Source: Simplicispira sp. 125
GTDB taxonomy: Bacteria; Pseudomonadota; Gammaproteobacteria; Burkholderiales; Burkholderiaceae_C
Reading direction: 5' to 3'
Assembly: GCF_003096555.1 (NCBI RefSeq)
Contig: NZ_QEKM01000001.1
Span: forward strand, 3,410,001-3,474,000
Length of the DNA stretch: 64,000 nucleotides
Shown: one piece after another, positions 34,673-42,970 of the stretch
Numbering within the stretch: the stretch's first letter is position 1
Layout of the letters: each line of letters opens with the position of its first letter
Made by a program: the position numbers and the translations under genes
Notes under the pieces: generated by a model
Seen by the model: only the letters and a program-made list of their open reading frames with translations
Told to the model about the DNA's origin: nothing
Databases searched by the model: none

Positions 34673-35638
34673 TTATTGAGATACGCGCGCTCGCGAGCGA
34701 CGCGGCCAGCGCACCTTGCGTGCCAAATCAAGAAGCAACTGGGCGCGCACCTGAGGGTCGGTTGGCATCGCGGTCGACCGTTTGGGTTTCGCACGCACGT
34801 CGCGGGCTCGGTTGTATCCGCACCATACCAAGGCACCCCGTGAAGGGTGACATGCCAAGCGCATGATGCGGCCCTCCTGGCTGCGCAAGAGCTCAGCGCG
34901 CTCCCAAGTTCGCCAGTAACTCCAATGCTCACCTGCATGGGCGAATCGCGGATCACGTGCGGTGACTTCGCTCAGATGCCGATACAGGGCGCAGAGCGGC
35001 CCGGGTTTTCCTGCAAAAGCATCATTCCAAATCCTCTCAAGATGACCGTGCAACTCCAGATCGCACCCCGAGACAGAGAGCGACTCGCGTCCGCAGAGAC
35101 TGGCAGCACACCGCCCACAGCGCGCCAACACCAGCTCATCATTGCTATAAGGTGTGAACGGCTTCCTGCACTCGGGACAGCAGTCCTGCAGAAGTAGTGA
35201 GTGCTCTGGACAAAACCAATTCGTGGCGATACGCCAATCCCTGCGGAGATATCGATCCGGGGCGCCTAGACACCTGCAGCAATACATCTGACCGTAGCGC
35301 TTGCGCGCCCACTGAACAAGGCCGACATAAGTGATCCAAGGCTCGAAGCCTATGGCTTGTACCGGGACACCGCACTGTGCAAGAAAGCTGTTGACTGTCA
35401 TGGCGCCCAACTGGGCGCGCCCGATGCACAGACCTTCTGCAAACTTCTCCAAGAACGTCGCATTGACACTGCGATCAATATCACGCGACCAGACGTCCCG
35501 TGTCAAATCCATGGATTTCACGAAAGATGCTGGGTTGTGCGCGGCAGCCCAAGCACGCCTGGCCAGCAGCGATCCCAACAACTCGTCCGGGTGAGGCGCT
35601 GGCAGCGAATTAGATTGCACCATCGGTGCGCCCTCCAT
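34673..35638 (-). CDS. tniQ: TniQ/TnsD-family target adaptor
   Basis: 321 residues from the ATG at 35,638 (a second ATG at 35,623). The TniQ start PAPHPDELLGSLLARR is followed by zinc-finger cysteines (YCCRCLG, WFCPEHS, CCPECRKPF, CGRCAASLCG). TniQ proteins bridge the target-site binder and the TnsC ATPase. It is short compared with TnsD, so site recognition probably comes from the adjacent TnsF. It overlaps tnsC by 29 bp. Confidence 0.82.
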   Translation of the reverse strand: MEGAPMVQSNSLPAPHPDELLGSLLARRAWAAAHNPASFVKSMDLTRDVWSRDIDRSVNATFLEKFAEGLCIGRAQLGAMTVNSFLAQCGVPVQAIGFEPWITYVGLVQWARKRYGQMYCCRCLGAPDRYLRRDWRIATNWFCPEHSLLLQDCCPECRKPFTPYSNDELVLARCGRCAASLCGRESLSVSGCDLELHGHLERIWNDAFAGKPGPLCALYRHLSEVTARDPRFAHAGEHWSYWRTWERAELLRSQEGRIMRLACHPSRGALVWCGYNRARDVRAKPKRSTAMPTDPQVRAQLLLDLARKVRWPRRSRARVSQ

Positions 35639-36506
35639 TGAGAAGGCGCTTGACGAGCTCGTCTATCGCTTTGTCTAGCAGGACGTAGGTAATCCGACTC
35701 TCACCTTCGCGCAAGGCCATCTCTGCGGCTGCCCGCACGATCGCACGCACAGATCCAATGGTGCGAGCAGACTTCGTATAGATCAGCTGGACCAGCTTGC
35801 CTTGGCTTAAACCAGATGGCTTGGGCAACGGAATGTACATCTCAAAGCTTGCCAGCAAGCGCTGGAAATCCGCATTGGCCTGCCACCTGGGCAAGGCAAG
35901 CTTCTGAAACCGGGTCATGAACTGGGGATCAGTGGCAAGCGCTCGCGTTACCTCCTGGGTGCCGCTGCAGACTACAGAAATATTGCGCGTGTTGGAGAGC
36001 CGCTTGAGCGCCGCCATGAACAATCGCTGATTGCGCGCAGTTCCATTGAGCATCGCGTGCAGCTCATCAATCACCAGGGTAGTTGTCTGGTGGGAGATCA
36101 ACTCCTGCGAGACGACCGCCTCCAATCGCTCCGGCGCGGCATCGGGCCTGTGCGGAATGTCCAAGGCGGTAAGGATCGCGCTGAACAGGCGGCCCTCATC
36201 GGGCGCCGGCGGACACTCTGCCCACAACACCTTGGTGATGGGGTTTCCAGTCGCATCCAGAACCACCGGATTGCGATTTATAAGCTCGCTGGTCAACGAG
36301 GTCTTTCCGTTGTCGCTGTCTGCAATCACTGCTCGGCACGGTGGTCGCTGGACACGAGGATAGGTCACCACATCCGCAAGATCTCGCAAGATGGCCTCAG
36401 CGGCCGGATACTCAATGAATCGATCTTTGCGCACAAAGTGGAGGCGATCCTCCAGGGAGGACTGCAGCACCGCCTGAGCGTCGGAATGAAGATGCGCAAA
36501 GTCCAT
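35610..36506 (-). CDS. tnsC: TnsC/TniB AAA+ ATPase
   Basis: 298 residues. The Walker A is DSDNGKTSL, the Walker B TTLVIDELHAML, and a sensor-like VVCSGTQEV follows. This TniB-sized regulator oligomerises on target DNA with ATP and passes the target signal from TniQ to the TnsAB transposase. The gene starts on the last base of the tnsB stop, so the two are coupled. No truncation seen. Confidence 0.85.
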   Translation of the reverse strand: MDFAHLHSDAQAVLQSSLEDRLHFVRKDRFIEYPAAEAILRDLADVVTYPRVQRPPCRAVIADSDNGKTSLTSELINRNPVVLDATGNPITKVLWAECPPAPDEGRLFSAILTALDIPHRPDAAPERLEAVVSQELISHQTTTLVIDELHAMLNGTARNQRLFMAALKRLSNTRNISVVCSGTQEVTRALATDPQFMTRFQKLALPRWQANADFQRLLASFEMYIPLPKPSGLSQGKLVQLIYTKSARTIGSVRAIVRAAAEMALREGESRITYVLLDKAIDELVKRLLNGGRTDGAI

Positions 36507-38452
36507 TAGCTACGCGTACTAAAAGGAAGGACCGGCGCGTCGGAGAATCCAGAGAACATTTCCGAAGGGTCGGGCGCAGGGTTGACCCCACCCAGCATGC
36601 GATCCTCGATCTGCGAGCGATCGGGCAGCTTTGGATTGGTAGTCTTTTTACCCGCCTGGCTCGATTTGCCTGACCGGGCAGCCTTTCTGGCCGCAGTGGT
36701 GGTAGCAACCGAAGCGGCCTCACGTTTCTTGGAGCGCTGGCGATAGCCGGCCTTGGCTTCCGTGTCTTCCATCGCCTTGCCTGCTGCGTCATCGCGCGAC
36801 CTCAGAGCAGAGAACTCCTCGCCAGTCAGCTGGTTCTCGTAGTCGGTATCAGGCTGAAGAGGGAACTGAGGAATCCTGTAGTACTGCCTTGTTTGCGGAT
36901 CGAGAAACCAGATCGCATCACGGTGCCTCGGGTGCTCCTTGATAACGAACTTCTTTTTTTTGCCTATTTTTGGATCGACGTAGTTGATCCAGGGAATCAA
37001 AACTTCTGAGAAGTAGTCGGCCTTGTTGATACGGATCCCTGTGGGGCTTACGACCCGCGTATCCTGCGGCAGGAAATCGAAGATCAGTTTTTCCGGATCA
37101 GTGATTAGTTGGGGAAATCCGCAGGCTGGGGTTTTGCTCGTACCGAGGATTGCTTCTTCCCAAGCTTTGATCGGAGGCTTCCTCAACGCGCCATGCTTGC
37201 TCACGTGGTAGTGGTTGACGATCCAGTCGGCGATCTCGACTTCCAGTTCACGCAGTGTGTAGGCAGACTTCTTTTTGGAGTCATAGTCGCCTCGCTTTTG
37301 CGGATTCGAAAACGTCGTTCCAGGCTTCTTCTGAAGCATCATGTTGACGTTACCGATCATCCGTTCTATGTGACCCCCATAGCGAGGAGTTTTGACGCGG
37401 CGAAACTCAGTGTCAATGCGCTGCTCATGGCAAGCATGCTCCAGAACCGCGCCACGAAACTCTTTGGCGTTGTCACAGTGCACCTTGTGGATCTTGCCCT
37501 GAACTGGCCAGGAACCGCTCAGATCTAGCTCCGCAAGGTAATCCTTTTTGGACAACATGCCCATCGCAAGCGCCATGCCGGCTGACGTCGAGTTGGGCGT
37601 CGACATGCTCAAGTAGAAGCCCACGATCATGCGGGTATAGACGTCGATGACCAGCGTCAGCCAGGGTCGTCCCCAGGGTTCACGCGTATCCGAATAGACG
37701 ACAGTCATGTCCAAATGGACATGGTCGATCTGCACGACACCGAGAACATTTCTGGTGGGGGGAAACTCGCCGGGCGTGGGCGTGAACTTGTCGGCCTCCT
37801 GCGAGAAACCTCTTGCTCTGTGAACCTCTTTCGCCGGTATCTTTTTGATCCGGTTCCGCACTGAATTTATATGCGGCAGCTTGATCTTTTCAGCCTTGCA
37901 TCTCTCTTCAAGCTCTTGAAACACATCCACTACTTTGAGCTTCTGGTCCTGAAGATAGAACTCGTTGATGATGTCTCTAATAATCTCTTCTACCCGCTCA
38001 GGTAGGCGCGGACCCTTCGGGCCCCGTTGCCCTGGGATAAGCCCTACCAGAGAACCTGCATGTTCGTAGTCTTTGATGAGCCGATAGACCGAGGCGATGC
38101 TCAGATCCATCGTCGTGGCAACGCGCGCCACGTCATCGCGCGTTCGCGAGTCCTTGCCTATTAGCTCGTTAAGCTGCTCCAAGCGCTTTTTTGCCAAGTC
38201 CTGCTCTGCTTTGGAGTAGGCATCGAGCGCCGGCAGCGGCTCATCCTTTGCGGCTAACAACTCGAGAACAGTACTGGGATGCCTCAAGTGGTCCAGCAAG
38301 ACACTTTCTGTAAGTCCACTCTGTGCGTTCTGAACGATCACCCGATCAAGGGACAGCACGGCACATACCCGATGCAACTCGTTTTTGTAGGCAACCGCGG
38401 CCCCGGGTCTCACATCGAATGCGGTGACGGTCTCAGTGTGTATCTGTGTCAT
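36506..38452 (-). CDS. tnsB: TnsB/TniA DDE transposase
   Basis: 648 residues. An N-terminal HTH region leads to the RNase H-like core: VVQIDHVHLDMTVV (first Asp near 241), VHCDNAKEFRGAV (second Asp near 325) and GGHIERMIGNVN (Glu near 361), a D-x(n)-D-35-E spacing typical of the retroviral integrase superfamily. TnsB binds the transposon end repeats and cuts and joins the 3' ends. The C-terminus is basic and low-complexity, then ends with a short segment (about 625-648) that may contact TnsC. It overlaps tnsA by 20 bp. Confidence 0.9.
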   Translation of the reverse strand: MTQIHTETVTAFDVRPGAAVAYKNELHRVCAVLSLDRVIVQNAQSGLTESVLLDHLRHPSTVLELLAAKDEPLPALDAYSKAEQDLAKKRLEQLNELIGKDSRTRDDVARVATTMDLSIASVYRLIKDYEHAGSLVGLIPGQRGPKGPRLPERVEEIIRDIINEFYLQDQKLKVVDVFQELEERCKAEKIKLPHINSVRNRIKKIPAKEVHRARGFSQEADKFTPTPGEFPPTRNVLGVVQIDHVHLDMTVVYSDTREPWGRPWLTLVIDVYTRMIVGFYLSMSTPNSTSAGMALAMGMLSKKDYLAELDLSGSWPVQGKIHKVHCDNAKEFRGAVLEHACHEQRIDTEFRRVKTPRYGGHIERMIGNVNMMLQKKPGTTFSNPQKRGDYDSKKKSAYTLRELEVEIADWIVNHYHVSKHGALRKPPIKAWEEAILGTSKTPACGFPQLITDPEKLIFDFLPQDTRVVSPTGIRINKADYFSEVLIPWINYVDPKIGKKKKFVIKEHPRHRDAIWFLDPQTRQYYRIPQFPLQPDTDYENQLTGEEFSALRSRDDAAGKAMEDTEAKAGYRQRSKKREAASVATTTAARKAARSGKSSQAGKKTTNPKLPDRSQIEDRMLGGVNPAPDPSEMFSGFSDAPVLPFSTRS

Positions 38453-39155
38453 CTATGAGTACCTCCTCGAACCAAATTTCTGACGCCATGTTGAGCGGAA
38501 AAGCTAGGTTGACACCTATGTATCCCATGGTGAGGAGACGCCACATCACACCCACAGCCATTGCGCGGTTCTCAAAGTCCTGGAATGCAGCTGCGAGCAG
38601 AACTCCTGGAGTCGTGACCTGCAGCTCCTCCAGCGTTTCCAGCAATCGAAGGCCCAAGCCGGCTTTGTCGTCGTAGGTGCGAAAGCCACGAAGAAAAGTG
38701 ACGTTATCGAGGTAGGGGCCTCGAATCTGTCGCTCAGTCACGACCCGGAAGCTCCAACCTCGGGAGCGACACAACTGCCTCGCTGCCCTGAACCCAAACT
38801 CCAGTTCACTCCAGCGATCCCTCAACTCTTCACGGTACTTGATCTCATACAACCCCGGACGGCGCCTTCCGCGCCCGTCCTCAGAACGGAATTTCAGAAG
38901 AAAGTCAACTGTGTACCGGCGCAGCCGACCGTTACCAACTCGATACCGAATGCACAACGGCTGGCTGATGATCGTGTCGACCTCGCTATCAAAGTCTGCC
39001 AAGTAGGCGAAGTCGCGCTCAAGAGTGCTTTCATACGGCACGGTTTCGCCCGATGCTTGGGCTCGCCCCGTCACGGAGCGATAGCTCCTCGGAATCTTGC
39101 GCACACCCTTTTCTGATTCAGTCACATCAATTATTGTAATTTCGCGATCAGTCAT
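38433..39155 (-). CDS. tnsA: TnsA endonuclease
   Basis: 240 residues from the ATG at 39,155; an ATG at 39,179 is also possible. The frame runs on to 39,383, but that part is antisense comM. The restriction-endonuclease-like fold shows YESTLERDFAYLADFD (Glu), YTVDFLLKF (Asp), and YEIKYREEL (ExK), the triad for 5'-strand cleavage. With TnsB this gives cut-and-paste movement. The coding start lies within the transposon-end repeat array, so TnsB binding may repress its own operon. Confidence 0.85.
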   Translation of the reverse strand: MTDREITIIDVTESEKGVRKIPRSYRSVTGRAQASGETVPYESTLERDFAYLADFDSEVDTIISQPLCIRYRVGNGRLRRYTVDFLLKFRSEDGRGRRRPGLYEIKYREELRDRWSELEFGFRAARQLCRSRGWSFRVVTERQIRGPYLDNVTFLRGFRTYDDKAGLGLRLLETLEELQVTTPGVLLAAAFQDFENRAMAVGVMWRLLTMGYIGVNLAFPLNMASEIWFEEVLIDDTDTH

Positions 39156-39253
39156 AGAAAATTGTGTAGCCAGTCTCATCAGCCAATAGTGTATCAAGGC
39201 GTCAGCTTTAGGGAAACGCACAGAATAAGTCTCATAAATTATTGTAATCGACA
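39121..39253. repeat. right end of the Tn7-like transposon with TnsB-site repeats
   Basis: AATTATTGTAAT occurs as a direct repeat at 39,129-39,140 and 39,237-39,248. Two weaker copies (AAAATTGTGTAG near 39,158; CCAATAGTGTAT near 39,183) lie between. The outer copy is followed by CGACA, so the end reads TGTCGATTACAATAATTT from the outside in, a Tn7-type TGT...ACA terminus at 39,253. comM sequence starts at 39,254; GTGGC (39,254-39,258) is the expected 5-bp target duplication, untestable without the left end. Confidence 0.75.
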
Positions 39254-39909
39254 GTGGCTCACCGCCGCGCCCGGGCGAGATCTCGCTGGCGCACCATGGC
39301 GTACTCTTTTTGGACGAGTTGCCAGAGTTTCCCCGCGCCGCCCTCGAAGCCCTGCGCGAGCCGTTGGAGACGGGCCATATCACTATCTCGCGGGCTGCGC
39401 AGCGGGCTCAATTCCCCGCACGCTTTCAGATGATTGCCGCCATGAATCCTTGCCCCTGCGGCTACCGGGGCGCCACGCAGCGTGCCTGCCGCTGCACGCC
39501 CGACCAGGTGGCGCGCTACCAGGCGCGGCTCAGCGGCCCATTGCTCGACCGCATCGACCTGCATGTCGAGGTGCCAGCCCTGCCTGCACAAGATTTGCTG
39601 AATGCACCCCCGGGTGAATGCAGCGCGGCCATCCGCGTGCGCGTGGTGCAGGCCCGCCAGCGGGCCACGGCGCGCCAGGGGTATGCCAACCAGGCCTTGC
39701 AGGGGCAGGCGATCGATGTCCATGCCCTGCTGGAGCCCGCAGCGCTGCAGTTTTTGCAGACGGCTTCCGCCCGGCTGGGGTGGTCGGCCCGCGCCACGCA
39801 CCGCGCCCTCAAGGTGGCCCGCACCATCGCCGACCTGGCGGGCGCACAGCACACCCAGGTGGCGCATGTGGCCGAGGCCATGCAGTACCGCCGCACGCTA
39901 CACGGCTAG
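39254..39909 (+). pseudogene. comM: comM (yifB) 3' part, interrupted by the Tn7-like element
   Basis: The open frame starts at the transposon end and reads SPPRPGEISLAHHG, LFLDELPEF (Walker B), AAMNPCPCGY and a C-terminal helicase-like tail to the stop at 39,909. ComM is a Mg-chelatase-type AAA+ helicase that extends branch migration during natural transformation. Its 5' part must lie at the other end of the island, beyond the window. Insertion just before SPPRPGEIS is the classical comM site of Tn6022/AbaR-type elements. The host is presumably reduced in chromosomal transformation. Confidence 0.9.
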
Positions 39910-40050
39910 CAAAAGCGCCCAATCGGTCACGTTCTGCCGCTGTGGTGCGCAGGTGCACGGGTGTCCAAAAAGGGTTCAGGACGTTACAGTGGCGCGGCAA
40001 GGCCGTCCCCCAGGTTCGCGCGGGGCGCCCATTTCAGGAAAGGCAAGACC

Positions 40051-40617
40051 ATGCAGACATCGCGTTTCATCGTTTCCACCGCCGCACTGGCGCTGCTGGC
40101 AGGCGTATCGTTCACGGCGGCAGCGCAGCAGAAAATGCGCCCCGGCCTGTGGGAGCACAACGTCAGCTTCAAGACCCAGAGCGGCCAGATGGAAGCGGCC
40201 ATGGCCGAGATGCAGAAATCCCTGGCCAGCATGCCGCCTGCACAGCGCAAGCAGATGGAACAGATGATGGCCCAGCAAGGCGTGGGGCTGGGGGCCACGG
40301 GCCAGAGCGTCAAGGTCTGCGTCACCAAGGAGCAGGCCGATCTCGACAACATTCCCCAGCAGGAGGGCTGTACACAGCAGGTGCAGCGCGTGGACGCCAA
40401 CACCATGAAGGTGGCTTTCAGCTGCAAGGGCGGGCAGGATGAGCCGCCGTCCAGTGGTGAGGGCACGGTCACGTTCCAGGGCCCCAAGGCCTATTCCGGG
40501 CAATTCAAGTTCAAAACCGTCCAGCAGGGCAAGCCCGAGCAGATCGACATGGCGCAGAAGGGCCGCTGGATATCGGACAGCTGCGGCGCCATCAAACCCA
40601 TGCCCACTGGGCGCTGA
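40051..40617 (+). CDS. DUF3617 periplasmic protein
   Basis: 188 residues with a signal peptide (AALALLAGVSFTAAAQQ). The MRPGLWEHNVSF start of the mature part, four cysteines (CVTKEQ, EGC, FSCKG, DSCG) and length are typical of DUF3617, whose role is unknown. AGGAAAGG lies upstream of the ATG. It is followed 2 bp later by the small monooxygenase gene. Confidence 0.8.
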   Translation: MQTSRFIVSTAALALLAGVSFTAAAQQKMRPGLWEHNVSFKTQSGQMEAAMAEMQKSLASMPPAQRKQMEQMMAQQGVGLGATGQSVKVCVTKEQADLDNIPQQEGCTQQVQRVDANTMKVAFSCKGGQDEPPSSGEGTVTFQGPKAYSGQFKFKTVQQGKPEQIDMAQKGRWISDSCGAIKPMPTGR

Positions 40618-40618
40618 G

Positions 40619-40936
40619 ATGACGGGCTTTGCCCACACGCCCGCGCCGCCCTACTACGCGGTCATCTTCACCAGCCTGCGTACCGAGGGGGACGATGGCT
40701 ACGGCGCCATGGCGCAGCGCATGGTGGAGCTGGCAGCGCAGCAGCCGGGGTTTCTGGGGGTGGAATCGGTGCGCGATGGCCTGGGCATCACGGTGTCGTA
40801 CTGGGCCGATCTCGCATCCATCGCCGCCTGGAAGGCAGATGCCGAGCATTTGGATGCCCAGCGCCAGGGGCGCGAGAAGTGGTACGCAGGCTTCAAGATC
40901 CGTATTGCCCGCGTGGAGCGCGACTACGGTCTGTGA
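40619..40936 (+). CDS. antibiotic biosynthesis monooxygenase (ABM)-like protein
   Basis: 105 residues with YAVIFTSLRTEGDDGYG, QQPGFLGVESVRDGLGITVSYW and ADLASIAAWKADAEH, the dimeric ferredoxin-like alpha/beta fold of ABM-domain proteins. Such small proteins often handle quinones or haem, but no substrate can be read here. It starts 2 bp after the DUF3617 stop. Confidence 0.78.
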   Translation: MTGFAHTPAPPYYAVIFTSLRTEGDDGYGAMAQRMVELAAQQPGFLGVESVRDGLGITVSYWADLASIAAWKADAEHLDAQRQGREKWYAGFKIRIARVERDYGL

Positions 40937-40939
40937 TCT

Positions 40940-41680
40940 TCAGTCGAGCGTGAATGCTGCCAACGCCGCTAGCGGCGCGGTTTCGGCGCGCAGCACCCGC
41001 GTGCCCAGGGTGACCGGAGCGAAACCGTGCTGCAGGGCCAGGTCTTCTTCCGTGGGGCTCAGGCCCCCTTCCGGGCCAGAGAGAAAAACCAGGGCGCTGC
41101 TGCCGGGCACCTTGGTGTGCAGCGGCTGCGTTTCGGCGCGCAGCGACAGCAACAGGCGCGCGCCCTGTGCGTCGGCGGGTGGGCTGCGCAGCCATCCCGC
41201 CAGATCCATGGCCGGGTGAATGGTCGGCACGCGGTTGCGCCCGCACTGCTCGCAGGCGGCCACGGCCACGGCCTGCCAGTGGGCGAGTTTCTTGTCGGCG
41301 CGCTCGCCCTTCAACTTGAGCACGCTGCGCTCGGCCAGCAGCGGGGTGATGCTGGCCACGCCCAGTTCGGTGGCTTTTTCAACCAGCCAGTCCATGCGCT
41401 CGTTGGCGGTGATGCCGGCCAGCAGGTGCACCGCGCGTCCGGCTTCGCGCTCGATGGCGTGGTGGGCGCCCACCTGCACGCGCACCTCGCTGCGGCCCAT
41501 GTGGGTAATGGTGGCGTCGAACTCGCCGCCCGGCGCTCCGGGGTCTTGCAGGCCGCCGTGGAACAGCGTGATCGAATCACCCGGCTGCATGCGCAGCACC
41601 TGCACATGGCGCGCAGCGCCCGCAGGCAGGGCGAGTTCCAGCCCGGGGGCCAGGTCTGCGGGGCAGTGAAAGCGCGGCAT
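40940..41680 (-). CDS. rsmE: 16S rRNA (uracil1498-N3)-methyltransferase RsmE
   Basis: 246 residues. The N-terminal PUA-like part (MPRFHCPADLAPG, HVQVLRMQPGDSITLF) is followed by a SPOUT domain with KATELGVASITPLL, ALVFLSGPEGGLSPTEEDL and VTLGTRVLRAETAPLAAL, the knot motifs of RsmE. It methylates U1498 of 16S rRNA in the assembled small subunit. Normal length; convergent with the ABM gene. Confidence 0.93.
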   Translation of the reverse strand: MPRFHCPADLAPGLELALPAGAARHVQVLRMQPGDSITLFHGGLQDPGAPGGEFDATITHMGRSEVRVQVGAHHAIEREAGRAVHLLAGITANERMDWLVEKATELGVASITPLLAERSVLKLKGERADKKLAHWQAVAVAACEQCGRNRVPTIHPAMDLAGWLRSPPADAQGARLLLSLRAETQPLHTKVPGSSALVFLSGPEGGLSPTEEDLALQHGFAPVTLGTRVLRAETAPLAALAAFTLD

Positions 41681-41692
41681 ATACTATGATTT

Positions 41693-41746
41693 TTGTAGCT
41701 GTTTGCGCTTGATGAATAAGCGCTAGAGGCTAATTTGTTATATATT
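41693..41746. repeat. AT-rich palindromic interspersed repeat
   Basis: ATTTTTGTAGCTGTTTGCGC, then a TTGATGAATAAGCGCTAGAGG segment between rsmE and the amgK-like gene. A close relative (TAGCTGCTAGCG...AAAGCGCTAGAG) lies at 63,142-63,180. Its AAGCGC core is palindromic. I take it as a family of intergenic repeats common in Comamonadaceae. Confidence 0.6.
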
Positions 41747-41747
41747 T

Positions 41748-42875
41748 TTAAACGCGACCAAAGGCATAGCCCATAGCCGCTTCTGTGCCTTCGATCTGGT
41801 CGATGAGCTTGCACAGCGGGCCCAGCTCGCGGTAGCGGTCGGCGGTGCTGCGGATGTAATGCAAAAAGCGGGGCGCGTCCTGTAGGTACTTGGGTTTGCC
41901 GTCGCGCAGCGTCAGGCGCGCAAAGATGCCGGCCACCTTCAGGTGGCGCTGCAGGCCCATCCATTCGACACTGCGGTAGAACTCGCCAAAGTCGGCCCCC
42001 CAGCCGCTGGGGCTGCCCGCGCCCAGCAAACCCGCCTTGCGCGCCTTCTCCCAGTAACGCACGGTAATGTCGATGACAAAATTTTCGTCCCAGCTGATGA
42101 AGGCGTCGCGCAGCAGGCTGGCGATGTCGTAGGTGATGGGGCCGTACACCGCGTCCTGAAAATCCAGCACGCCGAGCGGCCCGCCAGGTGTGGTGGGCAC
42201 CATCAGGTTGCGCATCATGAAGTCTCGGTGCACAAACACGCTGGGCGCCTCTAGGTTGTGCGCAACGATGCGGTTGAAGGCGTGGTCGAGCACGGCCTGC
42301 TGCGCTGCGTCCAGCGCCATGCCGCGGTGCTGGGCGATGTACCAGTCAGGAAACAAGGCCAGCTCACGCCGTAGCAGGGCTTCGTCGTAGGGCGGCAGCA
42401 CGCCGGGGCGTGAGGCCAGCTGCCACTGCAGCAGCGTGTCGGTGGCTTGCTGGTACCAGGCGTAGGCGTCTTGCGGCGCTGCGGGGTCGAGTTTCTCGAT
42501 CACGGTGTGCTGGCCCAGGTCGGACAGCAGCATGAAGCCGTTCGCCTCGTCCCAGGCCAGGATCTGCGGTACATGCAGGCCCGCTTGCTGCAGAAGGGCC
42601 TGCACCTGCACGAAGGGGCGGCAGTTTTCTTTGTCCGGCGGCGCGTCCATCACCACGCAGCTCTGGCCGGGCGTGCCCGTGTCGATGCGCAGGTAGCGCC
42701 GAAAACTGGCATCGGCCGAGGCGGGGCGCAGGGTGCCGGGCTGCAGCCCCTGCGCAGCGGCCAGGGGTGCCAGCCAGGCGTCGAAGGCGGCATGGCGCGC
42801 GGCATCAGGCCAGGCCACGGTGGCCGTTGTGCGAGGGGGGGAGGCTGCGAAAGCGGAGGGAGTAGGGTGGCTCAT
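41748..42875 (-). CDS. amgK: aminoglycoside phosphotransferase-fold sugar kinase, AmgK-like
   Basis: 375 residues from the ATG at 42,875; the frame to 43,055 overlaps the lptD promoter side and is not supported. It contains SADASFRRYLRI, FMLLSDLG, FVHRDFMMRNLM (HxDxxxxN catalytic loop) and GVLDFQDAVYGP (metal DFG-like), the APH kinase pattern. Genes in this position, divergent from lptD, encode the cell-wall-recycling MurNAc/GlcNAc anomeric kinase AmgK. The usual partner murU is not downstream here; rsmE is. Confidence 0.8.
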   Translation of the reverse strand: MSHPTPSAFAASPPRTTATVAWPDAARHAAFDAWLAPLAAAQGLQPGTLRPASADASFRRYLRIDTGTPGQSCVVMDAPPDKENCRPFVQVQALLQQAGLHVPQILAWDEANGFMLLSDLGQHTVIEKLDPAAPQDAYAWYQQATDTLLQWQLASRPGVLPPYDEALLRRELALFPDWYIAQHRGMALDAAQQAVLDHAFNRIVAHNLEAPSVFVHRDFMMRNLMVPTTPGGPLGVLDFQDAVYGPITYDIASLLRDAFISWDENFVIDITVRYWEKARKAGLLGAGSPSGWGADFGEFYRSVEWMGLQRHLKVAGIFARLTLRDGKPKYLQDAPRFLHYIRSTADRYRELGPLCKLIDQIEGTEAAMGYAFGRV

Positions 42876-42970
42876 GGATAATCGGATTCTACAAACCCGG
42901 CCTGTCCGGCGCGGGTGGCGGGCGGGCGCATGGTGCGTGCCGTGCGCGGCCGATTCCATGGACTGATTTC

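Noticed and set aside
38433..39383. Longer tnsA frame starting at 39,383
   Set aside because: Its first 76 codons run antisense through comM and across the transposon end; the homologous part starts near 39,155.
39259..39867. Minus-strand frame over the comM remnant
   Set aside because: Antisense of conserved ComM motifs; no start or family support.
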